Shown one piece after another: positions 7,206-14,444 of a stretch of DNA of 16,313 nucleotides. The translations under genes and the position numbers were made by a program. Each line of letters begins with the position of its first letter. The first letter of the stretch is position 1. The notes under the pieces were generated by a model, which made no database searches, was not told the origin of the DNA, and saw nothing but the letters and a program-made list of their open reading frames with translations. This stretch comes from Archangium sp. (GTDB taxonomy: Bacteria; Myxococcota; Myxococcia; Myxococcales; Myxococcaceae), in contig JAEUJT010000033.1 of the NCBI GenBank assembly GCA_016793525.1, positions 1-16,313 of the forward strand, in the 5' to 3' direction.

Positions 7206-8720
7206 ATGCCGTCTCGGTGGGCCTTGGCGTGGGTAGCACTGGCGACGTGCGCCTGGCCGCCGGCGACGGCCGCCGAGTTCGCCTGCCGCGCAACCACCGA
7301 ATGTATCGATGGTTTTCTGTGCGTGAGTGGGGTGTGCCGAGCTCGAGGCGGCGTGCTGCAGCCTTTCCGCTTCACTCCGTCTCGCGGGCATGTCGGGTCG
7401 CTCGTGGCCTTGTCCGGACCGGGCTTGGAGCCGGTGACGTCGGTGCGGTTGGGGCTTCAGCCTGCGGTCATCGTTCGTCGCTCGGCGTCGGCGCTCGCGG
7501 TGCTGGTGATGCCTGGCTCCGAGACCGGCGCCTTCACGGTCGCGTCTCCGGCCGGCGAGGTGGTGAGCGACTCGCAGTTTGCCGTGGTTCCAGCACCGCC
7601 ACCGTCGCCGCGCGTGCGCTTCAAGCTCGACCCGGTTGATCGAACCGGCCGCGCGGAGGTGGGCTCATCGGTTGCGCTCGATGCCACGGGTTCCACGGCG
7701 GTGGTGAACGGCAACATCGACGACGGGCAGGTGGGCGCGGTGTGGGTCTTCGAGGCGAACGACGCAGGCGCGTTGATGCAAGCGGGGCCGAAGCTCAGGC
7801 CTGCCGGCGTCAATGAGCCGATCGCTCACGGGCGCAGCGTGGCCGTCAGCGCTGACGGCACCGTTGTCGCCGCGGGCGCCATCTACGACGTCGGGTACAG
7901 CGGCGCGGTGCGGGTGTTCGCGCGCGATGAGGCAGGCGCGTGGGAGCAGCGTGGCGACCGGCTGTTTGGCGACGGCGGCGTCTCGGCGCAGCAAGGCACC
8001 GCGGTCGCTCTCAGCGCCGACGGTACAGTGCTGCTCGAGGGTGGACCGGTCTTCAGTTTTCGCCGCGGTGCCGCGTGGCTCTTTCGATGTGGCGAGAGCG
8101 GGTGCACTCAGCTCGGTGGCACCTTGGGCGCCACTCCACCTGCTCAGGACGACAACTTTGGCGCGGCGTTGGCTCTGAGCGCTGATGGCACCACGGCCGT
8201 CGTCGGCGCGCCCGGCGGTGGTGAAGGCGCGGCGTGGGTTTTCAGCATCGATGGCTCCACCTGGCGCACGGTGCAGCGGCTCTCGGCGACGAGCGGTTTT
8301 CCCTCGGGTCGCTTCGGAGCGGGCGTCGCGGTGACCGCCGATGGCCAGCGCATCGCGGTGTTGGCACCAGGCCGCGGCACGGGCGGAGAGGTGTGTTTCT
8401 TCGAGCGCACCACGGTGGACCATTGGGAGATTCAGCCGCAGGTACTCTCGGGGGCCGGTGTTTCATTTGGCGGCGCGATGGCCATGAGCCTCGACGGCAC
8501 CCGGCTCGCGCTCACCCGTAACTCATCGACGGGCTCCGCCGTGCTCTTCACGCTCGACGGAGGCACGTGGGGGAACGCCGCCGGTTTTCCTGGGCCCAAC
8601 ATCGCCGCTGGCTCGCAGTTCAGCTCGGCGGCCTTCAGTCTCGACGGGCGCGTGCTGCTCTTCGGCGCTGCCGGCGACGACGGGCCGAACGGCGCCGCCT
8701 GGCTGTTCCGCCCGGAGTAG
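7206..8720 (+). CDS. secreted protein with Cys-rich head, IPT/TIG-like domain and seven FG-GAP-like propeller repeats
   Basis: 504 residues. The N-terminus (MPSRWALAWVALATCAWPPATAAEF) looks like a signal peptide; LATC could be a poor lipobox, but Thr before Cys is unusual. Residues 27-44 hold four cysteines (C27, C33, C39, C44) in a compact pattern that probably forms two disulfides. Residues about 50-128 resemble an IPT/TIG immunoglobulin-like fold (FRFTPSRGHVGSLVALSGPGL). The rest contains seven copies of a G-x-A-V-A-L-S-x-D-G-T...G-A-x-W-V-F pattern, starting near 153, 209, 264, 318, 370, 421 and 472, about 50 residues apart, which fits one complete seven-bladed beta-propeller. No catalytic residues are recognisable. 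A role in binding or cell-surface display is inference. It is the only plus-strand protein gene in the window. Confidence 0.85.
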   Translation: MPSRWALAWVALATCAWPPATAAEFACRATTECIDGFLCVSGVCRARGGVLQPFRFTPSRGHVGSLVALSGPGLEPVTSVRLGLQPAVIVRRSASALAVLVMPGSETGAFTVASPAGEVVSDSQFAVVPAPPPSPRVRFKLDPVDRTGRAEVGSSVALDATGSTAVVNGNIDDGQVGAVWVFEANDAGALMQAGPKLRPAGVNEPIAHGRSVAVSADGTVVAAGAIYDVGYSGAVRVFARDEAGAWEQRGDRLFGDGGVSAQQGTAVALSADGTVLLEGGPVFSFRRGAAWLFRCGESGCTQLGGTLGATPPAQDDNFGAALALSADGTTAVVGAPGGGEGAAWVFSIDGSTWRTVQRLSATSGFPSGRFGAGVAVTADGQRIAVLAPGRGTGGEVCFFERTTVDHWEIQPQVLSGAGVSFGGAMAMSLDGTRLALTRNSSTGSAVLFTLDGGTWGNAAGFPGPNIAAGSQFSSAAFSLDGRVLLFGAAGDDGPNGAAWLFRPE

Positions 8721-8721
8721 C

Positions 8722-8766
8722 GGTTTGGGCGCTCAGTCGAGCCTGAAGCCGGAGGCAGGCCAAACC
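8722..8766. terminator. inverted repeat between convergent genes, possible bidirectional terminator
   Basis: In the 77-base gap between two convergent stop codons, GGTTTGG (8722-8728) and CCAAACC (8760-8766) form a perfect 7-bp stem. A nested pair GCCTG (8741-8745)/CAGGC (8756-8760) lies inside and competes for base 8760. There is no T-run on either side, so intrinsic termination is uncertain. Position between converging genes is the main support. Confidence 0.35.
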
Positions 8767-8797
8767 CCATCGGCAGGCGGTCGTCTTTGCGCGGCCG

Positions 8798-10438
8798 TCA
8801 CTGCTCCTCGGTTCCCATGCCCCACTCCTTGAGGCGCTTGAAGAACACGGCGCGGCTCATGCCGAGCTGCTTCAGGGTGTGCTCGCGGTTCTGTTTGTTC
8901 TGGTCGAGCGCGGCGAGCACGATGGCCTTCTCGGCGGCGTCGAGGAGCGCGTCGAGCTTCACGCCCGCGGGCAGCTTCTGCAACGAGATGAAGCTGTCGG
9001 CCGCCGGCGGAGGCCCCTGGTCGAACGAGATGTCGTCGGCGTCGATGCTGTTGCCCTTGCGGAGCAGCAGCGCGCGGTGCACCACGTTGCGCAGCTCGCG
9101 TACGTTGCCCGGCCAGACGTGTTTCTGCAGGTGGCTGATCGCGGCGGTGGTGAGCTTGATCATCTGGCCGCGCGGAGAGAACTGCTTCACGAAATGTTCG
9201 GCGAGCGACTGCACGTCGCCCGGGCGGTTGCGCAGCGGCGAAAGCGTGAGCGGAATGACGCAGAGCCGGTAGTACAGGTCTTCGCGAAAGCGGCCTTGGC
9301 GCGCTTCGGCGAGCAGGTCGCGGTTGGTGGCCGCCACGATGCGCGCGTCGACGTTCATCGGGCGCGCGGCACCGACGCGTTTGATCTCCCCCGACTCCAG
9401 CGCCCGGAGCAGCTTGGCCTGCATCTCGAGTGGCAGCTCACCGATCTCGTCGAGGAACAGCGTGCCGCCGTCGGCCTCTTCGAACGCGCCGCGGTGGGTG
9501 TTCGCCGCGCCGGTGAACGAGCCCTTCTCGTGGCCGAACAGCTCGCTCTCGATCAGCTCCTTGGAGATCGCCGCGCAGTTCACGGGGATAAACGGCTTGT
9601 CGGCGCGCGTGGAGCGGGCGTGAATCGCGCGGGCCACGAGCTCTTTGCCGGTGCCCGACTCGCCGAAGATGGAGACCGCAGCAGACGAGGGCGCGACGCG
9701 CTCGATCAGCTCCGCCAGCTGCCGCACCGATGGGTCGTTGCCGATGATGCCCTGGTACGTGGTCACCGTGTTCTTCGCGCTGGTCGTCAGCGGCTCGATG
9801 GTGACTTCGGCTTCACCCAAACGGAGCGTGGTGAAGAACGGCACCTCGGCCTCGTGAATTCGCAGCGCGCCGAGCCAGGTGCCGTTCGTCGACTGTTGGT
9901 CCACCACCTGAAAGCGGTTTCCGACGCGGGTGATGGTCGCGTGCCGGCCAGACACGAAGCGCTGGGTGAGCACGAGATCGTTGCTCGCGTCTTTGCCGAT
10001 GGTGAAGGCGTCGACTTGCAGCTTGAGCACCGTCTCCTTCGGGCCTCCGCGCACGCGCACTTGGGCCGGGAGCTGCGCATCGGCGGCGTCGTCGCTCGGG
10101 TTGGAGAGCTCGGTCGCGTTGCCGGTGAACGTGGTGTCGCCCGTCGCGGCGCTCGTTGCGCGAAAGACGGCGCGCCACTGGCCGAGCGCGAAGTCTCCGC
10201 CGTCGGTCAACGTGCCGTTCGGCACCTTCTTGCCGCCGACGAGCGTGCCTTTGCCCGACAGATCTTCGAGCGCGCAGCTGGCGTCGGTGAGGGTCAACGC
10301 CACATGCTGGCGAGACACTTCTGGATCCGGCAGCACGACGTCGCAGGTGTCGCCTCGGCCCAGCACCACGCGCTCATTCGCTGCGAGGGTAAAGCGGAGC
10401 ACTTCGGCGCCACGGCGAAAAAACACGAGCTCGGCCAT
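8798..10438 (-). CDS. sigma-54-dependent transcriptional activator with two N-terminal FHA domains
   Basis: 546 residues. FHA 1 (about 1-95) has GRGDTCDVVLPDPEVSRQHV. FHA 2 (about 135-215) has GKDASNDLVLTQRFVSGRHA and STNGTWLG. Both keep the phosphothreonine-binding Arg/Ser/His/Asn positions. The AAA+ sigma-54 interaction domain (about 230-460) has Walker A GESGTGKE (259-266), the sigma-54 contact loop GSFTGA (306-311; Ala is the usual second residue), Walker B GGTLFLDE (324-331), the arginine region RFREDLYYRL (383-392) and WPGNVREL (442-449). A Fis-type helix-turn-helix ends the protein (about 503-540, LKQLGMSRAVFFKRLKEWG). The FHA domains in place of a receiver domain suggest control by Ser/Thr kinases, a common arrangement in myxobacteria. 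It is the last gene of the right-hand cluster, 19 bases after the DUF2256-DUF3253 gene. No sigma-54 promoter was seen in the window. Confidence 0.95.
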   Translation of the reverse strand: MAELVFFRRGAEVLRFTLAANERVVLGRGDTCDVVLPDPEVSRQHVALTLTDASCALEDLSGKGTLVGGKKVPNGTLTDGGDFALGQWRAVFRATSAATGDTTFTGNATELSNPSDDAADAQLPAQVRVRGGPKETVLKLQVDAFTIGKDASNDLVLTQRFVSGRHATITRVGNRFQVVDQQSTNGTWLGALRIHEAEVPFFTTLRLGEAEVTIEPLTTSAKNTVTTYQGIIGNDPSVRQLAELIERVAPSSAAVSIFGESGTGKELVARAIHARSTRADKPFIPVNCAAISKELIESELFGHEKGSFTGAANTHRGAFEEADGGTLFLDEIGELPLEMQAKLLRALESGEIKRVGAARPMNVDARIVAATNRDLLAEARQGRFREDLYYRLCVIPLTLSPLRNRPGDVQSLAEHFVKQFSPRGQMIKLTTAAISHLQKHVWPGNVRELRNVVHRALLLRKGNSIDADDISFDQGPPPAADSFISLQKLPAGVKLDALLDAAEKAIVLAALDQNKQNREHTLKQLGMSRAVFFKRLKEWGMGTEEQ

Positions 10439-10457
10439 GGGGCCGCGGCGTACCAGG

Positions 10458-10826
10458 TCACCGGAGCCGAAGTCGAATGGCTCCGCGCGCGGTGGAGGGA
10501 TTCACCACGGTTCCCCGCTGCGTGATGTCGAGCGTGCCAGCCGCCACCAGCCGTCGGGCCGCTTGACGCACCGGTTCCATCAGCGCGCGCCAGTCATCGG
10601 AGGCCACGTGACGAGCGACCTCCGACGGGCAGACCGTGGCACCCCGTGCGCGCTGGGCCAACAGGTCGAGAATGGCGCGCTCGAGCTCGAGGCCTTCAGT
10701 GTGCAGCGTTCGCTTTTTGGCGCGGCAGGCGTCGGAGCAGTACTTCACCTGCGGCCAGTCGCGCGCCCAGGCCTTGCGCCAGCTGATGGTGCGGCCGCAC
10801 ACCGCGCATGACTTGTCTGGCTCCAT
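10458..10826 (-). CDS. DUF2256-DUF3253 fusion protein (zinc-ribbon-like plus winged-helix-like)
   Basis: 122 residues. The first third (C7-x2-C10 ... C30-x3-C34, with [26 protein letters not shown] spacing) matches DUF2256, a small metal-binding-looking domain. The rest (about 48-122: [51 protein letters not shown]) matches DUF3253, which has the look of a winged helix. A role in nucleic-acid binding is plausible from the fold but unproven. GGTGAG lies just before the ATG (10834-10829), rather close for a ribosome binding site. The gene is 31 bases after the GHL10 lipoprotein gene and 19 before the sigma-54 activator, so it is probably co-transcribed with both. Confidence 0.88.
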   Translation of the reverse strand: MEPDKSCAVCGRTISWRKAWARDWPQVKYCSDACRAKKRTLHTEGLELERAILDLLAQRARGATVCPSEVARHVASDDWRALMEPVRQAARRLVAAGTLDITQRGTVVNPSTARGAIRLRLR

Positions 10827-10857
10827 GGCTCACCGTCGGCAGGTACGGCACCGGTCG

Positions 10858-12501
10858 CTACGGGACAACGTGGCGTACGCCCATCGACTCCGCACCGCCT
10901 CGCGCCACAGCGGAGATCGCGTACGTCCCCGAAGGGAGTGACGGGAACGACGCCACGGCATCACCCGAGACCGAGGTCAAAGTCCACGTGCTGCCTTGCA
11001 GCCGGTACAGCGCGGCGAAACGCACCGTCGCCGGGAGCGGGTGTTGTGCGATGAGCGTCGAGCCCGAGCGCGTCACCAGCGGAGGCACCGGCGTCATTGA
11101 GGCCCCGGCTCGCGGAATCGGAGGTGGGAGCGCCTTGGCCGCGTAGAGGTCGTTGCGGAACGCGTCGGCGATGCCCAGCACGTTGGTGCGCAGCTGCGCC
11201 TCACGGAAGTGAAGGCTGCCCAGCGCGCCTTTCGCCCGCTGCGCGCGGACGAGGAGAATTTGTTGGCGAATCTCATCGACCGTCCACGTCGCTGACGAGT
11301 TCAGCCGGTAGAGCGCGTGCCCCGGGAAGACGTGGCGGCCTCCGGTGGCGCCGTTCGCCCACCAGTTGATGAGCGTGCCGAACGCCTGCTGGGTCGGGCT
11401 CCGCGCCCAGTAGAGCTGCGGCGCCAGGTAGTCGACCCAGCCCTGGTTCATCCACGTCGGGGCATCGCAGGCGATGGTGTCGTACGCGCTCAACCCGACG
11501 ATTCCCGACGGGGTGCCCGACTGCCAGATGCCGAAGGGTGACACACCGAAGCGCACCTGCGGGTGCTCGGCGGTGACCATCTGCATCGTCTCGCGCACCA
11601 GCGTGTTCACGTTGTCGCGGCGCCAGGCGTTGAGCGACAACATGCCGCCGCCCGACTGGTACGCAGAGTACGTCGCGCTGTCGGGGAACGGCGTGTTCGA
11701 GCTGTCGGGGTACGGGTAGAAGTAGTCGTCGAAGTGCAGCCCGTCGACGTCGTAGCGGTTGAGCAGGTCGCGCAGCACCGCCATCACGTGCGCCCGCACC
11801 GCGGGGACTCCGGGGTTCATCACCACCTGGCTGTTGTAGGTGATGGCGTGCGCGGAGAGCGTCTGCGTGACGTGATTCGACGCACGTGTCGAACCCGCCG
11901 AAACGGCACCGCGGTACGGGTTCACCCAGGCGTGCACCTCGACGCCCTGGCGGTGGGCCATGGTGAGCAGCTCGGCCAGCGGGTCCCACCCCGGGTGTTG
12001 ACCCTGCGTACCCGAGAGAAAACGGCTCCACGGCTCGAGCGTCGATTCGTAGAGCGCGTCAGACTCAGGGCGCACTTGAAAGAAGAGACTGTTCAGCCCT
12101 GCCGATACCGCGCGGTCGACGATGGCCTGCAATTGCCCGCGGGCGGTGGTCACCGAGAGCCCCGTCGCCAGTGGGAAGTCGAGGTTCGAGACGGTCGCGA
12201 CCCACACGCCGCGCAGCTCCCGTTGGTGGCTCACCGCGACGAGCTCGACCACGCCTGCATCGAAAACTCCGGCGTCGAACGTGCCCGCGTCGAAGGGCAC
12301 CGAGGCGTCGAACCCGCCCGCGTCGGGCGCCTCCACGCCACTGTCGAACGGCATCGAAGCGTCGAAGTCTCCCGCGTCCACCGTCGTCTGTGGGCCGCCG
12401 TCGACCGGGACCGAGCCGTCGGGCCCTCCATCGCGGGAGATCACCGGCCGGCTGCATGCGGCGGCGGCGACGACGAAGCACAACGAGACGCGGCGAAGCA
12501 C
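10858..12501 (-). CDS. GHL10-family (DUF187) glycoside-hydrolase-like lipoprotein, DigH-like
   Basis: 547 residues from a GTG at 12501, chosen because it gives a clean lipoprotein leader (MLRRVSLCFVVAAAAC, lipid cysteine Cys16) with GAGGG just upstream; the frame is open to 12651 but that overlaps the preceding gene. Residues 24-84 are an Asp/Gly/Ala-rich spacer with repeated FDAS-PFD and FDAG units. The GHL10 TIM-barrel follows (about 92-455): RELRGVWVATVSNLDFP, FFQVRPESDALYES, VEVHAWVNPYR (188-197), VDGLHFDDYFYPYP (252-265), RFGVSPFGIW and LAPQLYWAR (359-367). The acidic pair in HFDDY is in the usual catalytic area. The C-terminal part (about 470-547) looks like a beta-sandwich of fibronectin type. 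E. coli DigH of this family is an outer-membrane lipoprotein that cleaves glycan strands stripped of peptides. Neighbouring LD-carboxypeptidase and serine hydrolase genes fit such a role. Confidence 0.9.
   Translation of the reverse strand: MLRRVSLCFVVAAAACSRPVISRDGGPDGSVPVDGGPQTTVDAGDFDASMPFDSGVEAPDAGGFDASVPFDAGTFDAGVFDAGVVELVAVSHQRELRGVWVATVSNLDFPLATGLSVTTARGQLQAIVDRAVSAGLNSLFFQVRPESDALYESTLEPWSRFLSGTQGQHPGWDPLAELLTMAHRQGVEVHAWVNPYRGAVSAGSTRASNHVTQTLSAHAITYNSQVVMNPGVPAVRAHVMAVLRDLLNRYDVDGLHFDDYFYPYPDSSNTPFPDSATYSAYQSGGGMLSLNAWRRDNVNTLVRETMQMVTAEHPQVRFGVSPFGIWQSGTPSGIVGLSAYDTIACDAPTWMNQGWVDYLAPQLYWARSPTQQAFGTLINWWANGATGGRHVFPGHALYRLNSSATWTVDEIRQQILLVRAQRAKGALGSLHFREAQLRTNVLGIADAFRNDLYAAKALPPPIPRAGASMTPVPPLVTRSGSTLIAQHPLPATVRFAALYRLQGSTWTLTSVSGDAVASFPSLPSGTYAISAVARGGAESMGVRHVVP
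12250..12381 (-). repeat. imperfect coding repeat: Asp/Gly/Ala 'FDAG/FDAS' spacer
   Basis: Residues 41-84 of the GHL10 lipoprotein. The 11-residue unit FDASMPFDSGV (46-56) recurs as FDASVPFDAGT (64-74), followed by FDAGVFDAGV (75-84). At DNA level this shows as recurring 'gtcgaa..gcccgcgtc' words on the plus strand. It is likely a flexible acidic tether between the lipid anchor and the catalytic barrel and may vary in length between strains. Confidence 0.75.
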
Positions 12502-12518
12502 GGTCCCTCGTGTACTCG

Positions 12519-13529
12519 TCAGAGGCCCAAGTCGTCGAGTACCGCCTCGTGGAAACGGGGACGAAAGGCGCGAATCTGTACGTTGGCGCGGCCGAAGATG
12601 ACGCGGTTGGTCAGCAACGCCACCACCAGCTCGCGGTCGAAGTCGATCCACAGGCTGGTGCCGGTGAAGCCGAGGTGGCCGATGGCCCGGGGCCCGAAGC
12701 GTGGGCCACAGCTCGGTGCGTCGACAGACGGCGTGTCGAAGCCGAACGCCCTGGTGCTGCCTGGCGTCGAGCCATCGCGCTCCCAGCCGACCGGCGACGC
12801 GATACGTCCCTCCAGCACGGCCTGCCCGAAGCGCGCCACATCGGCGGCGGTCGCGAAGAGACCGGCATGGCCTGCGACACCGTCGAGCACGTAGGCGTTG
12901 TCGTCATCGACATCTCCGTCGCTCGAGGGGCCGGAGGTGACGGACCAGAGGCCTTCTTGGCCCGGCGCTGGCTCGCGCGGACGGGTGCCACCGGTGGAGA
13001 CCACGAGCGGATCAGGCTTCGACGTCGAAACGCGGCGGAAGTGCGACGCGGTGAGGCCGAACGGCTCGGCGACGTGGCGTTGAAACAACGCGTCGAGCGG
13101 CGCGCCGTGCAGTTTCTCCAGCATGGCTCCGAGCAGAATGAAGCCAATGTCGCTGTAGACCGCCGTTGTTTTCGGCGGAGCCACCGGTGCCACCCGTAAC
13201 GCCGCGGCCAGTGCAGGCTCTCGATGCGCGAAGAAGGGAACGAAGGCGGGGAGTCCGGAGCGGTGAAAGGCCAGATCGGCCACGGTGAGGTGCGCCGACG
13301 CGGCCTCGGGAAAAGCCTCGCCCACGCGGACCTGCGGTGACACGCCGAGCCGACAGAGGAGCGCGGTGGTGCTCATCACCTTGGTGACCGACGCGAGATC
13401 GAACTTCGCGCCCGCCGACGTGGTGCCGTCGTCGAAGACGGTCTTGCCCCGGTGCATCACCACTGCGCGGGCGTGCTGGAAGACGCGGCTCGCGACGCCT
13501 TCGTGCAGCAGCACCGCCGCGCGTGTCAT
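12519..13529 (-). CDS. beta-lactamase-fold serine hydrolase (class C / penicillin-binding-protein-like family)
   Basis: 336 residues from the ATG at 13529, which overlaps the stop of the LD-carboxypeptidase gene as ATGA. The frame runs up to 13679 but that extension lies in the upstream gene. Motifs of the serine beta-lactamase/esterase family (COG1680) are FDLASVTKVM with the SxxK pair (Ser47, Lys50), YSDIGFILLG giving Tyr125-Ser-Asp in the YxN position, NAYVLDGVAGHAGLFATAADVARF (211-234), and GHLGFTGTS (284-292) in the KTG position. No signal peptide is visible, so the protein is probably cytoplasmic, which argues against a true antibiotic-destroying beta-lactamase. A role as peptidase, amidase or esterase acting on peptidoglycan fragments is inferred from its neighbour and is not proven. 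Confidence 0.88.
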   Translation of the reverse strand: MTRAAVLLHEGVASRVFQHARAVVMHRGKTVFDDGTTSAGAKFDLASVTKVMSTTALLCRLGVSPQVRVGEAFPEAASAHLTVADLAFHRSGLPAFVPFFAHREPALAAALRVAPVAPPKTTAVYSDIGFILLGAMLEKLHGAPLDALFQRHVAEPFGLTASHFRRVSTSKPDPLVVSTGGTRPREPAPGQEGLWSVTSGPSSDGDVDDDNAYVLDGVAGHAGLFATAADVARFGQAVLEGRIASPVGWERDGSTPGSTRAFGFDTPSVDAPSCGPRFGPRAIGHLGFTGTSLWIDFDRELVVALLTNRVIFGRANVQIRAFRPRFHEAVLDDLGL

Positions 13530-14407
13530 GCGCTCAGCCCCTCGAGCGGGGTCAGCGTCTTCTCGGCTGCATCGAGCCGAACGCGCGCGCCGAAAACGAC
13601 GGGTTGGTTGATGGCTCCGTGGCCAATGGCGAAGCCCGCCACACAGGGAACACCGAGCGGCTGAATCAGCTCGCGCCACACCTCAGCGCTCGAATACGCG
13701 GCGTCTTTCTCTTCGCAGCCAGTGAATTCGCCGAGCGCGATGCCCGCCACGCCGTCGAGCGCGCCCGACAGCCGGAGCTGCGTGAACATGCGGTCGAGCC
13801 GGTACGGACGCTCTCCGATGTCTTCGAGCAGCAGCACCGCGCCGCGGAGTGACGGCATGAATCGAGTGCCAACCAGGCTCGCCAGTACGGAGAGGTTGCC
13901 TCCGAGCAGTGGGCCTTCGGCGACTCCGGCACGCAGAGCCTCCGTGCCGTGGAGTGCACCCACTGGCTTGCCTTCGAGCAGCGCGAAGAGCCGCTCAGAG
14001 ACGTCGGCGGGCTGGTTCCCCAGTTGCGTCACGACCGGGCCGTGCACGCTGCGGAGACCGGCGGTCGAGAGCGCGGCGTGCAACGCGGTGACGTCGGAAA
14101 AACCGATGACGGGTTTGGGCGCCAGCCGGAGTGTGGGGAGCAGCCGCATCGCGCCATAGCCTCCGCGCGCAGCGAACACCGCGGAGACGCCGTCGTCGTC
14201 GAACGCCCGTTGCACCGCGTCGAGCCGCTGCGCATCGGTACCCGCGAGGTAGCGGTGGGGCTGGAGCACAGGTCGAATGGAGACCACGTACCGCCTCGAC
14301 ACCACCTCGATTCCTCGCTCGAGCGCCGCGGCATCAAATGGGCCTGAAGGCGCGACGACAGCGACGCGGGCACCAGGAGCGAGGGGGGGCACGGGACGGA
14401 ACGTCAC
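13526..14407 (-). CDS. ldcA: S66-family muramoyltetrapeptide LD-carboxypeptidase
   Basis: 293 residues from a GTG at 14407, close to the usual 300. The start is set by the family's opening (LAPGARVAVVAPSGPF, residues 9-24); the longer frame to 14575 is the upstream gene out of phase. Catalytic triad candidates are Ser104 in IGFSDVTALH, Glu195 in VLLLEDIGERPYRLDRM and His263 in GFAIGHG. GGYGAMRLLP (82-91) and GPLLGGNLSVL (165-175) are further family hallmarks. The enzyme is cytoplasmic and removes the terminal D-Ala of recycled murein tetrapeptides to give the tripeptide that Mpl uses; mpl is also in this window. The gene follows the rRNA methyltransferase by 37 bases and overlaps the serine hydrolase gene by 4. 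The gene name follows family function, not an orthology test. Confidence 0.9.
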   Translation of the reverse strand: MTFRPVPPLAPGARVAVVAPSGPFDAAALERGIEVVSRRYVVSIRPVLQPHRYLAGTDAQRLDAVQRAFDDDGVSAVFAARGGYGAMRLLPTLRLAPKPVIGFSDVTALHAALSTAGLRSVHGPVVTQLGNQPADVSERLFALLEGKPVGALHGTEALRAGVAEGPLLGGNLSVLASLVGTRFMPSLRGAVLLLEDIGERPYRLDRMFTQLRLSGALDGVAGIALGEFTGCEEKDAAYSSAEVWRELIQPLGVPCVAGFAIGHGAINQPVVFGARVRLDAAEKTLTPLEGLSA

Positions 14408-14444
14408 GAGCGAAGACGTAGTCCACGAGCGGCTTTTCCGCGCG

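Noticed and set aside
8879..10525. 548-codon open frame on the plus strand
   Set aside because: It is antisense to the double-FHA sigma-54 activator, whose motifs are unmistakable; the plus-strand translation has no recognisable domain.
12250..12381. CRISPR-like or regulatory DNA repeat
   Set aside because: The repetition is imperfect, in frame, and explained by the Asp/Gly/Ala-rich linker of a lipoprotein.
12502..12651. N-terminal extension of the GHL10 lipoprotein
   Set aside because: It overlaps the serine hydrolase gene and would bury the lipoprotein leader in the protein interior.
12519..13529. Antibiotic-resistance beta-lactamase
   Set aside because: No signal peptide, and the motifs (YSD, HLGFTGTS) are those of the broad serine hydrolase family rather than of secreted AmpC enzymes.
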